DNA of 64,000 nt. Source: Porites lobata. Taxonomy: Eukaryota > Cnidaria > Anthozoa > Scleractinia > Poritidae. The stretch lies in the NCBI GenBank assembly GCA_942486035.1, contig CALNXK010000008.1:5071001-5135000 (forward strand). Reading direction: 5' to 3'. The first letter of the stretch is position 1, and each line of letters starts with the position of its first letter. The position numbers and the translations under genes were made by a program. This document shows, in pieces, positions 1-11,619 of the stretch. The notes beneath the pieces were generated by a model that was given only the letters and a program-made list of their open reading frames with translations, had not been told where the DNA came from and ran no database searches.

Positions 1-2
1 TT

Positions 3-164
3 CTGTTCAGTGGCACTTGCAAGGATAAACAGCAACTTGCTAATGAGATGTACGCGTTTTTCATAAGGAAGATTGCCAACATCCGCACCGCCGGACACCA
101 GCGGTTATTTGTTGTGAGTGGTCAAACAGCCTCTACATTTCGAGAACAAAAGAAGTTCCAGTGA
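3..164 (+). pseudogene. possible LINE ORF2 fragment (partial, runs off left edge)
   Basis: Frame 3 is open from the window edge to a TGA at 162-164, about 53 codons. The residues include LANEMYAFFIRKIANIR. That spacing (L-A-N/D-E-x-x-FF-x-x-KI-x-x-IR) resembles the linker before the reverse transcriptase domain in CR1/jockey-type LINE ORF2 proteins. No catalytic motif is inside the window, so the identification rests on one short motif. The stop falls at the left edge of the foldback element, which suggests that element truncated the reading frame. An unrelated 3' exon is the alternative. Confidence 0.35.
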
Positions 165-1832
165 GTTTAAGATGGCCCGAACCAGTCCTATTTATATGCG
201 CGTTGGTTATGTTTTTGAATCACGTTTTTCGGCAGGAATAATTTAACCGATTTCCATGATTTTTAGCATCCTTAATAAAGAACGGTCAAACTTTAAGAAA
301 ACGTTATTTATTTTCTTGTAGGTATAAAAACATTTGATATATCTGTATATGTTTAAAACCGGATTTTTACAAAAAAATGTCAATACTTTCAAAAACCCTA
401 AGACAAATATTCTGTAACTGCGGAAAATAACTCTCTCAGAGCTTTCTAGTTTTATATCTGCAAGTTTGAAGTCAATCGCGACCGTAGTAAAACTCGCTGC
501 GCAAATAGTTGGTCGAATTTAACCTTAAAATGCAACAATAACACATTTGTGAAAGTTGATGTAACTATCTGCAAGTGTATTCTTGCCCAAAGCCGTCAGT
601 TGCAAGAAACTGGTTAATCAGAAACCTACGGCGAATACAGTTCGTAATACAAGAAGAACAACTTTATGCTGAATGCGGGGCAAGATTAAAAAACTTCTGT
701 TTATCAAACTTACTTTGTATTTGTCCCTCTGTTTTCGAAACCTATCTTAACAAGACAAGAGAGAGACAAATACAAAGTAAGTTTGATAAATAGAATTTTT
801 TTAATCTTGCCCCGCATTTAGCATATTAGCGTCGCAGGTTTGGTTTCCGTTTTGAGGAGAAATATATAGACACTAACTCCAGTACTTCTAACCGTCCATT
901 TTTCAGCTGCACTGAAAGCCCTTGTACTTGGTAATTTATTCAAGGTTTTTAGACTTGACCGTCGCACAGGAAGTTTGCCACTTGGGGATAAAGATGAAGA
1001 AAATATGACAATTGTCTTATTCTTTTCATAATTCCCAATGGCAAAATGCCCGTGCGAATGTGATGGCAAATCTTTCAAACTTAAATAAATTACCTAATGC
1101 AAGGGTTTTCGTTGCAGCTGAAAATGGATCGGTTGAAGTACTGGAGTTGGTGGCTTTATTTCTCCTCTAGACGGGAACCTTCAGTGCTAAAAACTGGTAG
1201 GCCGAGATTTCCGTAGATGTTATATCGTGCTTTGTTGAAATTTTTTGCGAAAAGAGAAGGGAAAATACACAGTAACTTTGATAAATAGAAGTTATTTACT
1301 CTTGCCCCGCATTCAGCATAAAGTTGTTCTTCTTGTAGGTTTCTGATTACTCAGTTTATTGCAACTGAAGTTTTGGCCAAGAACACCCTTGCAGATAGGA
1401 GATAGTCCGCCGGTAGTTTCCCTCTATTAGTGCGTCAACTTTCACAAATGTGTTAGCGTTGCATTTTAAGGTTATATGTGACTAATTTGACTAGTTATTT
1501 GTGCAGCGAGTTCTACGGTCACTATTGACTTCAAACTTGCATATATAAAACTAGATATATTTGAGGCTTATTTGCTGAAGTTAGAGAAAAGTCTGTCTTA
1601 GGGTTTTGAAATTATTGACATTTTTTTAAAATTCGGTTTTAAACATATGCCGATATCTCAAACGTTTTTATACCTATAATAAAATAAATAGAATTTTCTA
1701 AAAGTTCGACCATTCTTTATTAAGGGTGCCAAAAAATCGTAGAAATCGGTTAAATCGTTCCTGTCGAAAAACCCGATTCAAAAACATAACCAACGTGTAA
1801 ATATATTAGGTTCGGGCCACCTTAAATGACTC
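163..1832. mobile_element. large foldback (inverted-repeat) element
   Basis: The segment reads as two long diverged arms in opposite orientation. About 163-985 pairs with about 1080-1832. The outermost match is GAGTTTAAGATGGCCCGAAC at 163 against the complement of the GGTTCGGGCC...ATGACTC stretch ending at 1832. Inner arms match around 867-945 and 1085-1165 (the CTCCAGTACTTC motif and its complement). A second, smaller hairpin lies in the left arm at about 668-732 and 760-825. There is no transposase reading frame, so this looks like a non-autonomous foldback element. Copy 2 of the segmental duplication begins inside its left arm. Confidence 0.7.
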
Positions 1833-2988
1833 TTCAAAATTATCATAAGGGGTTTTTAAGAAACTCGCATTGATGTGGAGAGATGATTCTCGTCAGTGAG
1901 GGGGTAGACCGCTGAATATTTGAGGTAGGTACCTTTCGTTTCAAAACCCTTCCTCAATATCGAGGAGAGACTGTGCAAAGGCGATACTTTCCTCGAACTA
2001 TTAAGTACATCACGGCATACTTACTAGTAAGAATATAATAGTTGCTGTCACTTTAGAGTATATGTCATTAATTATCACTGATAACCTAATGATTCAAAAC
2101 AATCGTCTCCAGCCACAAACAAACAAACGGAGAAGCAACGGAGAAGCTTAATTTGTGAAAATATAGGGCAGGAAGCTTAAGGTTTGACGAAAAAAACTCT
2201 CCTTCATTTTAATCGTTGCCGGCGCTTGAATTTCAAGAGAACGTTTTGAAAGTTCGTGGTGAGAAAGTAAAAGTCACCATCACGTCATGGGCACCCAACA
2301 AGAATATAGTTCAAAACCACTTAAACATAGCATTGCTAAACGTATTTCAGTATTTAAACTGTAGCTATAGGCATATTTTTATCCCGGCCCTAAAAATTTT
2401 TCATCTGTTCGGATTTCCTAGCTGAAAGTCTAGAGATCCGAACATTATAGGGATCAAAACTTACCTTTCCGAAAATTTCAGCCACAAAAAAGGCTCCAGA
2501 AAATTCTAGGTGACCTTTTTAGGGTAAAACTCCGTTAAAAATAGGCAATTATGCCGTTTTTTAGATGGTCTAAAATCCTAGGAGAGGTAGGGAAGCAAGA
2601 AATTTTACAACAAATGTTCCGAAAATTCTAGATCTCAAATCGTCTTCCAAACAGATGTTTTCCAAAAATTGACGTTGGGTGCCCCTGTCACGTTTTTATA
2701 TGCTCCACAAAAAAAGGAAATGAGCGGAAATGCTGCCAAAATGAAAGGCGCATGTGCAGTTAATTGTGTACACTTTATAGACGGTACGAAAAATCGAGCG
2801 TTCGTTGTAAATGGTTTTCTATATTTTAATGTGACAAGAAGATCCAACTCGGTGGAAAAATTTAAAAAAAACATCATCCTGTTTATACAGTTGTTTCCAG
2901 TGCTCTGACAAGGTACAAAATTATATATAGAACAAGTTTTACATCATATCTACTGAACATCCTCCGTTTCATCAGCTTTACATTTTCT
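1833..2988. other. intergenic, no gene recognised
   Basis: AT-rich sequence present in both duplication copies (about 25953-27083 in copy 2). The short ORFs in it are disrupted by indels between the copies. One example is the 79-codon frame at 2669-2908, which is broken in copy 2 near 26850-26880. I see no coding signal. Confidence 0.6.
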
Positions 2989-2994
2989 TTTATT
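2989..2994 (-). promoter_or_regulatory. polyadenylation signal AATAAA
   Basis: TTTATT on the plus strand reads AATAAA on the minus strand. It lies 57 bp downstream of the stop codon of the cysteine-rich peptide gene. The same signal is kept in copy 2 at 27084-27089. Confidence 0.5.
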
Positions 2995-3050
2995 ATATCA
3001 GTCTAAATTGTCCTCCTGCACGTCCAGATTGAAATATCAAAGAGGAAGAA

Positions 3051-3193
3051 CTAGGAACAGTGAGCCACTGAACATTCACCACCGGAGCAGTCACAGACAC
3101 AGGAATTGGGACAGTTACTGCATAAGTCAGCACAGTTTGTACCTTGGGGTCCTTTGGCTGACCCAAGGGACGTGGCCGCGCGAAATCGGGCCC
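3051..3193 (-). CDS. cysteine-rich secreted peptide A, exon 2 (mature region)
   Basis: Terminal exon of a two-exon minus-strand gene. The acceptor TTTCACCAG precedes 3193. Exon 1 (4366-4432) ends in phase 1, and continuing in that phase gives 47 residues to a TAG at 3053-3051. The last 29 residues contain eight cysteines with spacing C-x3-C-x2-C-x3-C-x-C-x-C-x4-C-x4-C. Before them is a short glycine- and alanine-containing stretch with an ARFR motif, which could be a propeptide. I do not recognise the cysteine framework as a named family. Secreted eight-cysteine peptides in corals include SCRiPs, but the spacing is not obviously theirs. Function unknown: defence, toxin-like, matrix or signalling roles are all possible. 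The zero-phase frame of the same exon is also open (part of a 77-codon ORF), so confirmation needs a transcript. Confidence 0.62.
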
Positions 3194-4365
3194 CTGGTGA
3201 AAGTGATAAGAAAGTTTACCTATCATGAATCGCCTTATGAACCGTAGGTTAATCTAACGATTGACCCGCACCCATGCAAACCTCATATTTCATCGGGTCC
3301 CTATAACCTGCACTACCTATTGTTTTCAGGGATATGGGCACTGTTTTGTCACCATCCATATTGTTTTCCCAGCCAATCACAACCTTGTTTGGAATAGGTC
3401 CTAATCATGGTCCTAATCTAAGATAGTCTGGAGTTATCGATTTCAGGCAAGGGATTTCGAATTCTTTGTCGTCTTCCGATCTTTTCGATTGCTGTTGAGT
3501 TTTGGTGGCGGAACCGCTAGATCCCTCCAACGGAAAGCAGCCCCCGCCAGCCTCGTCTCCAGGCTAGTTCTGAATGAGTGGAAAAAGGTTGGAACCAATC
3601 GATAGACTTTAACAGGTGACGTCACATCAGACATCCCCAAGGGTGATCGTGAATGAGGCTGACGACCCCGCGCATATAATAATCCCGCCAGCTACGAAGG
3701 GCTATTTTCTTCATGAATTATTAATGAGTTTAAGAAACAAATCTGAAAGTTTGGTAGCTTCTGGGTATTGCCAGGAGCCTATGGGCTCCTGGTATTGCGG
3801 ATGGGTTTGATCACCAAATGGCGTAATGCAAAAGACTAAAAAGACGCAGAACAATACCCGTACCACGACACGAAAGCGAACCAACAATACCTGGGAGGAG
3901 GGGGTACTTTAGGAATTTCTGGGTTCGGATGTGCCGCTGGGACCCTGGAACCCTTAACCTATACTAGAGCTAGTTCAGATGAATTTTGCTACCCTATGCT
4001 AGTGTAAACTCCCCAAATCCCCCCTACCCTAGAGTAGCTGTTTTCCAGAAACCACTGAGGTCACTAGCACAGTCTAGCCAAAACAAAACCTTATCAGTAC
4101 CACAATCCCTAGTCTAGATAAAATCTTCAACCAACTTATCAGTTTCCTGAAAAATGATACCCTATTATAGACCCAAACGCTCTGATTTACATACCCTATC
4201 CTAGAGTAAACTGCTTGAAAACCATACCCTTCACAGCGGCACATACCTATATAGACTATATATGGCAGTACCCCCCGGGTAACAATGGTTTCCCAACACA
4301 AAGAAACACCCGAAATTTAAGAATACACTAATTAAACTGAATCAAAACAAGAAATTCAATTTTAC
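3194..4365 (-). other. intron of cysteine-rich peptide A gene
   Basis: A 1172 bp intron with GT (4365-4364) and AG (3195-3194) ends. It contains short repeats, such as a CTAGAGTA-rich stretch near 3960-4210 and a GGAGCCTATGGGCTCC hairpin near 3774-3790. No further exon was recognised inside it. Copy 2 has the equivalent intron at 27289-28460. Confidence 0.55.
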
Positions 4366-4432
4366 CTTCACTCGGTACAGAACACATGGTCACGGCAAGA
4401 GCAACTACCAATATAATCACCAAGCGATTCAT
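4366..4432 (-). CDS. cysteine-rich secreted peptide A, exon 1 (signal peptide)
   Basis: The ATG at 4432-4430 opens 22 codons plus one base, then a GTAAAA donor at 4365. The peptide starts MNRLVIILVVALAVTMC, a short basic start followed by a hydrophobic core. That is a textbook secretory signal peptide, with likely cleavage after the alanine-, cysteine- and serine-rich end. A pyrimidine-rich acceptor (TTTTTTCAG) lies 14 bases upstream of the ATG, so a 5' untranslated exon probably lies further right on the minus strand. The exon is conserved in copy 2 (28461-28527), with one Ser-to-Ala change visible near the cleavage region. Confidence 0.65.
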
Positions 4433-7194
4433 TATTAGCTAAAGCTGAAAAAATAAATTTACTGTTAGCTAGGCAATGAGAAGCCGCCATAAATGCGTTG
4501 TTTAATACAATTTCTACAATATTGTTTTACTAGTTTGAAAGAGATCAAGAAAGTTTGGGCTGAAATATTTTTAAAATGTGACAATTATTATTATTATCAT
4601 CGCAAGACATAATCTTGGGAGTCCTGTGGTAATCAGTTGGAATTTCTGTGGTACTCGAGGGTGACCTTTTCAGTAAGCGTGTTTCGTCGTACGTCTGCAT
4701 TTTCTGCGCCATTTTGAATAATTTAGCTCGCGTTATTTACGCCATAAGCAATTGTCATAAGCGAAAATAGCAATCACGTGCATCACTCTGGTTCCGTGGA
4801 TCGAGGTCAACAAGATGATTACACGGAAATATTTGCATGTATTCGGCAAAAGAATGAACTTTGGTAAAGCGGTTTTTATCACTGAGCTGATGACTCTGTT
4901 ACACTTTTTTCGGTCAATGCCGTTCAAATCGAGCTTGATCTTCGTAGAAACACACAAATAAAGACCAGGTAACATTTGTGCCGTGAGAAGTTTACCCGTG
5001 CGTTTGAGTCTATTTACGTATTTTTAGCTTAACCTCTTACATGCACGAAAATTCTGGGATAAAGTAAGCTTGAAGAATTTTATCCGCGTATCAGTGCAGG
5101 TTGTTACAACTGGAATGCTTTATTCACGTCTGATATAACTACGCGCGGGCCATTTTGCATGATAAGTATCTCGCTCGCTGAAGCAAGCTAAGTTTAAAAC
5201 ATGTTGAACTGACCTACATGAACTAAAACAATCATGAGATGAAAAGTCTGCACAGTGGCAAAAGATTCTGTCCGGTTCTCTGACATCACTAATCTAGCAA
5301 AAACCTAATATGTTTCTGTCGCTCCCATAATCATTGTTTTCACTTCAAGTTGTCTCACGCAAGAAGCCCGGACTTTTTAACCTTCGAGGCTACCATTTTC
5401 TCGAAGTTTGTTGCGACATGTTTATCATTTTAACAACGTAGAACTTTTTACGATTTACTTTCCATTTTTATCGACCATGCTTGAGGGAGAGTAAGGCATG
5501 TTAAGAGTAAAGAGTTAATGAGTGAGATATTTTGAATCCGAGTTTTTTTACGAAAAGAAAGTTTACTTTTTAATTCATGCTCTTCCATGATTTTGAAATA
5601 ATGCTTGACGACGCAAAAGCTAATCTGGAGCTAAGAAAACTCGAACGCACTCATTAATCTATCATTACTACCAGCTATTATTATTATTATTATTATTACT
5701 AAAACAGTCCGTATTTTTGCGTACTCAACTACGCTCGAACAGTCAAACAAAAGGTCTGGAGCGAGGCTGAAAACAGAGAGCGAGACTGTGGAGAGACGCT
5801 CTATTACGCTAAACCGATTTTGAGAAAAAAAACCGACTGTTTTGGAGTCTACTCCTGATCGTGTAATTTGAACCAATTTGCATTTTCCAAGTGAAAAACC
5901 AAGATTCCACTGAAATAATAATTTTGGAAAATTTTATCCCGACACATTTAGTATTCCAAAGAAATTCTCTTTTAAAAACTCGAAATTTTTCTAACGTATG
6001 GCCTCATTTATCTTTGCCATCCAGCAATTTCGAAATTGTTTATGCGACTGCTATTTCCTTAAATATAAATTGCTCAAGCTAACCAGCTCTTTAAATTTTA
6101 AAACTTAAATTTATGTATACAGTGATTCCTTCTGTAGCATAACTTGTCTGCAAAGATTCGCCTTTTTTCACCAGAGTGTAAGGGTTTACGGGATAAAGGC
6201 ATTGTCTCTTAGTTTCTCAGAGGACAACTACTAATCAGAACCAAACTTTGCCAATAAAAATAATCGCAGAACTCGAGTTTTTCTATCCGAGACGGTATCG
6301 GCAACATATGGGCGTTAGTGTTCGCAAAAATGTATAACGAGGAGCCACGTGAGCCGCATCGAACAGAAACTAGCTAGCATATTTCAAAGACAGAAAACCT
6401 GTCATTACATATACTCACCGGATACTCACCTTTTTCTGTTACTCGGTAAATCTTCCGTACGGTCTCGGCTCCTCAATCAGTGCCAGGTGCAATATAATGA
6501 ACGATCGTCAAACTTCTCTTTTTATTCTTTCTAGTACGTGAGCATTGGCTTTCAGTGACAGTAAATCGTTAGAACTAGAAGTCGGAAGTGGTCGGAAGCG
6601 TGGCTCACGCGCAAGAGTTCTGGGTTTTTCTAGGGCGTTTCGTGATTACGCAATGTGTTTCATCTGAAACGAGTCTTGAATGAGTCATACACGAGGATAC
6701 ACAACTACATGTGTATCTTTGACGTACCTTTGTGTCTTTTCGGTGTTTCAGAAACCTGCTTTTTTCCACTAAGAAAAATTCTCAGTTTTCGGGGCAAAGT
6801 AGTGTTGATTAGATTCCAGGGTCGCGAGAACCTTTCAAAGGAGGAGACGTGACCGCCCGTCGACCTGACCATGTTAGGTCATGTCAGTTTTCCTTCCGCG
6901 AAGTTGATTATTAATATAATTAGAGCAATATTATTTGTCATTGTTTAAGCCAATAAAACCAATAAAGCCAATAGACCTAAAATAGTACACTGATAATACA
7001 ACGTGAAATCTACCATTGGTATGGTATTGTTGTGATGCGTTTGTTTGCCCATGCATGAATGATTAAGAGTGTCACAGGAAATATTATCCCTTTTATTCCT
7101 AGAACAATTTTCGGATTTTGTAACTCAAACGTATTAATCTGTGGCCGAAATCATATGATGTCACCATATACTGAAGCAAAACATCTTAAATTTG
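4433..7194. other. repeat-rich intergenic region, no gene recognised
   Basis: The stretch probably includes the promoter and 5' untranslated exon of the cysteine-rich peptide gene. It has a short (TTA)n run at about 5677-5698. The scattered 60-80 codon ORFs carry no recognisable domain. Copy 2 holds the same sequence at about 28528-31276 with small indels. Confidence 0.5.
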
Positions 7195-7464
7195 TCATAA
7201 CTTTCGAATAGCACTGTTTAAATCTATTGATTTTACAAAAAGGAATTTGGAATTTTCTTTAGCCACTATAGGGCCGGAATGTAAGAGTACTAGTTTAAGG
7301 CCCAGAGTAAGTACACTTTTACTGAATCTTGCCAAACAACGATGGATCTGATTATTTAATTTGCAAACCCTCGCGAAACTCGATCGGTCTGGCACTCTCG
7401 TCAAGCTCAGCTTCCTACCGAGCGGCGGTTGCGTTAAACTGGCTGGGTTTACCGTACCAGCCAC
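7195..7464 (-). other. conserved 89-codon ORF, probably part of a dispersed repeat
   Basis: An ATG-initiated minus-strand ORF of 89 codons, kept in copy 2 as 87 codons (31277-31540). The difference is a 6-base indel that preserves the frame. It contains PPLGRKLSLTRVPDRSSF, which I associate from memory with repetitive ORFs in anthozoan gene models. No domain, signal peptide or splice context is evident. It is more likely a transposon-derived or spurious ORF than a gene. Confidence 0.25.
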
Positions 7465-7760
7465 GAATTTCCTGTTGTCAGGTTCCCTTTTTCTCTTGTC
7501 TTCTTCCTCTTTTTTGTTTCATTGTTCTATTTGATTCTAAAATACGATATGTTTGATGATTCAATTTGTAGTAAAAGTGCATAAATTCTTATTTGTTTAT
7601 AGCAACTTGGTGTCCACGAATCGTGAACGTGAAAAACAAAATATTTCCAAAAATATCATACTACACCGGACCCGGACCTGTCTTGTATCTGGTTGTAGAT
7701 GTTAACTTAGCTAATAAAACGCAGCATTTTTAGAATAATCTTTGTTTAGTAAGATCTTAG

Positions 7761-9300
7761 AACGGCACGTATAATGGTGAAAAGTGAATGTGGTTTTCGG
7801 TTAAGCAGGCGTTTGTGGGGAGGGATGAAAAACGAGCTCTCGATCCCTAAAAACGCCTGCGTGTGAGGCTACTTGGAGTCAGGATTACACTTTACCCGTA
7901 CGTGAACAAACAGTACGTAACAATTAGTACCAAACAGTTAGGAGTAAACAAAAGAAAACAGTGAAATTGGAGCGTAATACTCCGTAGTAGTCTACCATCT
8001 ATTTCAAGGGTTAAGTGAAATATTCTAAACGAATGTATACAGTTTTAGTCACTAAAGCGGGCGCAAGTCTCCTCTCTAACTCCTCTCTTTTATCCACGAA
8101 TCGTTGTAGAATTACACGTGGGAATCAAAGCCGAGATTTCACTAAACTATCTGACCACGTTAACTTTTTGGGGGTGTGGATATACTTTAGCTAATAAACG
8201 CAGCATTTTTTCAGTCTTAAGTCAGGTAATCGGGTTAAAACAGGGATTACCTATCATCTAACAACCGACATGGTAGTTGCAAGAACACCAATGGTGTGTC
8301 TCTGAGTAAAGCGTCTGTTTTCAGTTTTGCATTTCTCGAATGTGGGGAACTGTCGAGCTCTGCTATAACGGGGTCGCATTTGCAATGGAGTTACCAAAAT
8401 GGGGTCGCTCATTTTCGTTTTTTGGGGGGTAAGACGGTTCTTCTTATTTACGGTTAGCAAACGTGCCAGAATGTTTGTACTGTAAATGAAAACTAAACTG
8501 TTCTTCATTCAATCTAAAAAATGGGTCAATTCATAAAAATAGAAAGTGACTAAGTTGGGATCGCGAAAACGAAAATGACATACAGTATTTGCCCAAAAGT
8601 GACTAAGATAAGGTCTATAATTGGCCACAGAATAGACCTGCCCCCCTACTAAGGGAGGTGTGTCGCCGCAACGGCACGTATAATGGTGAAAAGTGAATGC
8701 ACCAACTAAGAGTCAGGATTACCCTTTTTTACCTGCGAGTGAACAAACAGTACGGCCAGACGGGCCAGCGGCACGTACCCCCCCCCCATCCCCCGGGGTG
8801 TGTTGTCTCAACCGGTCGCACAAAAATCAAATCACGATATCCCCTTAATAAAATGATGTGCCAGTTGTTCTTGATGTACCCTGGCATTGTGAGATTAGTA
8901 TGTCGGGCCGTCTGTTGCTTCGATACGGTGTGGGCAGAAATCGATTAATCAAATTTCAAAAAAAAAAACGGCAGTTTCATGATAGAAACTGCCTTCTCTC
9001 TCCTTCGCAGAGGCTCCCGCTTAGACTTGCCACAAGTTAAATCGCACGAAGGACTTTTTTTAGAGTCTAGCTCCCGCTTTCCATTTCAATAAAAATAGTA
9101 ATGATTAAAACATAGAAAGCGCGCGGTGGATGATGGGAAGAGAAAAAGAATGTCTGCCTCTCTTCTTCTCTTTTCCCTTCCCATCATCCCGTGCGTGTCT
9201 TTCTTTTTCCCTCTCCCCAGCCTCCCTGTGACACAAAGAGACCTTTCCCTGGAGAGAAAGAGGGAACTGCATTGAACACCAAGGTATTATTTTACACTAG
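7761..9300. repeat. internally duplicated repeat block
   Basis: The motif ACGGCACGTATAATGGTGAA occurs at about 7763 and again at about 8672, each followed by related sequence (AGTCAGGATTAC...GTGAACAAACAGTACG). AGCTAATAAA(A)CGCAGCATTTTT occurs at about 7710 and 8190. The 8260-9300 part has a diverged second copy at about 12670-13275. No protein-coding gene was recognised. Confidence 0.55.
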
Positions 9301-9925
9301 TTAATAAAGAGGAAAACAGTACTGGAATATTCTTTAACCAACACTAAAAGCATCAATCAACAAAAGCACAGAAAATTTTGACCTGATTTAACTATGACCA
9401 AACAGTAATACTAATATAGTACGCAAATTTTAGATAAGGATTCACCTGAATACATGTACCACCGACAGTAATACTCTTAGCTACAATGTATGTTCTTTTT
9501 CTTAAGAAAATAAGACTCTATTTAAGATTCTAAACAGCCAATATTTGTGCTAATTACCATTTATGTAAGAACCCGTTTAGGCTATAAACTCAGGAAAATG
9601 CAGGTTTTCACTGTATTAATGGTAAATGTAGTGAACAATAAGAAGCTTAACAGACATTGTCAGAATATATCAATTTTCATTTGCCACTTGTTTGTCCTTT
9701 CAAATGCATATTTTGCTCTTATTACCTGCATTAACAAGGTACATTTGTGAAGAAAATCCATGTTGGAATTTTAAGATGTGCTTTGGGCTGCATTACTGAA
9801 TTATGGCTGAATTAAAGGGAATTTTCTCAAAAAAAATAAAATGTACCGAAAAGTTCCAAAAGTAACAACCCCCTGAAAGTAGCGACCCTCCAAAAGAAGA
9901 GAGAAAAGTTAGCATGCAAATCCCA

Positions 9926-11334
9926 ATCAAAGGCTCCTAGGAGAGAGCTCATGGATGAATTGAATTAGTGTAGAAAAGACAGTTCAATAATCAAAGAAAA
10001 ACATATAAATTTTTTTGAACGGTTCATTGTGTACGGACTTACCAAAATACAGCGCGACTCGAAGTATTCGATTGCATGTGCACCTGAATATTCTAGAAAC
10101 TTGTTATCAGCGCAGCATTTCTACTTACAAAGCAAAGATCATTTTTAAAAGCAATTATTGACGCTTTTTGGTTGTAAAAAAATTTGCTTTCTCGTGTGAC
10201 GGTCAAACACTTTCCCAACGACGGTGCACTTTCTTGTAAAATAGCCAAGTTTTACATACACGAGTTTTCAGAAGTTTTAAACCGCGGTTTTAAAAGTGCG
10301 ATGCTTTTAAATAAATGTTTCCACATGATGAGTACGTACCGGTTGGTATATGCAGTACGTGCTATATCAAATACAGAATACAGGCATTTATGGCTAAATT
10401 GAACTGCTTTAGAACGCGCTTTTGATAAACACGAGTACGTGCTCTGACCTAGCCAAGTAATTTAAACGCAGTCGAAGTATCCGATTGCCTTTCTCCAACT
10501 GAATGTTCTAGAGACTTGTTTATACCAGCGCAGCATTTCTTGTAGAAATTACATTAATAGCACTGCTAAATGGAATCACCGACAAACAAAAGCCTACTTC
10601 AAGGCAAAGATCACGTAAGAATTCAAGCAAAGTAGCGTAACGCTTGTTGGTTCTAAAACCTGTGCTTCTAGTTGACCCAACATTAATTCATTCCCCTGTT
10701 TGCATACGAAGACAAATGGTCAAACGGATTCGTCCAGATAACTGAATAAACCACCGTTTGTTTGCAGTGATTATAAGGCTCTCTGGCTTATTCGCTTTTT
10801 CGCTGAACGAAATCCCATCGTCACAGTCGTCAGGCTGCAATAGCTATTTCACACTCCTGTTGATCGCATCTTCTCCATGTCAAGTATAATATCGGGAACA
10901 AATGTGCACAATTCGTCCAAATATACAACAATGATCCACGCTCAATTATTTCAATGCCCTTTTAACAATTCTAAGTCCATTTCTTGCGGACGATATAATC
11001 AGTGCTTTAGAATATTTCCATTTATACAAAACCCATCTCTATTATTGATGCGTCAGGAAAAAAAATTCGCCTTACTAGTACCCTCTAGAATATTCCAAAC
11101 ATATACGTAAAAGGCACCTGGAACAAAAGTAATACTAAGTAGGGGAGGTAGGAGTAACGTGTTTAATCTGACTTTAATGAATAAATTAATCAGAATCGAG
11201 TGAGTGAGTGAGTGAGTGAGTGAGTGAGTGAGTGAGTGAGTGAGTGAGTGAGTGAGTGAGTGAGTGAGTGAGTGATCGAGTGCCATTCGAGTGCCTCCAA
11301 AAGCCCATGGCATGACTACGTCATCCATGAGCTA
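9926..11334. mobile_element. 1.4 kb insertion unique to copy 1
   Basis: In copy 2 the flanks (CATGCAAATCCCA and AAAAGTAGCGACCCC) are directly joined near 34019-34035, so this block is either inserted in copy 1 or deleted from copy 2. Near its ends are the inverted motifs AGCTCATGGATGA (about 9946) and TCATCCATGAGCT (about 11321). Inside are two related segments (about 10050-10135 and 10465-10545, sharing CGAAGTAT(T/C)CGATTGC and CAGCGCAGCATTTCT) and a tetranucleotide array. No transposase is visible, so it would be non-autonomous. Confidence 0.55.
11198..11274. repeat. (GAGT)n microsatellite
   Basis: About nineteen uninterrupted GAGT units inside the copy-1-only block. The apparent minus-strand protein with repeated SLTH is an artefact of this array. 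Confidence 0.95.
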
Positions 11335-11395
11335 AAAAGTAGCGACCCCAAAAAGATAATGACCCTTCGAAAGTAGCGGCTATCTTTAAATCAAG

Positions 11396-11605
11396 GAACG
11401 GTGAATCGGGGAATGGGAATGGGAAGGGGAATGGCAATGGCAATGGCAATGGGGAACGGGCAACAGGGAACGGGGAATCTTTAAAGTGGGGAATCTTCAA
11501 AAGCGGGAATCTTTAAAAGCGGGAATTTTTAAAACGGCGAGGAATCTTTAAAATGGAGAATCTTTAAAACGGGGAATCTTGAAAAGCGGGAATCTTTTGT
11601 AAACG
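11396..11605. repeat. GGGAAT / GGGGAATCTTTAAAA minisatellite
   Basis: A tandem array of a roughly 16-18 bp unit (GGGGAATCTTTAAAAC and variants), preceded by short GGGAAT and GGCAAT hexamer runs. A shorter version is in copy 2 at about 34088-34270. Confidence 0.85.
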
Positions 11606-11619
11606 CTTTTATAATCGAG

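Noticed and set aside
2993..3226. 77-codon minus ORF read in the zero-phase frame, conserved in copy 2
   Set aside because: Conservation reflects the recent duplication. The signal-peptide exon enters this exon in another phase, which gives the cysteine-rich reading, so I treat this frame as a shadow.
11053..11328. Minus-strand ORF with repeated SLTH units
   Set aside because: It is a translation of the (GAGT)n microsatellite; no independent coding signal.
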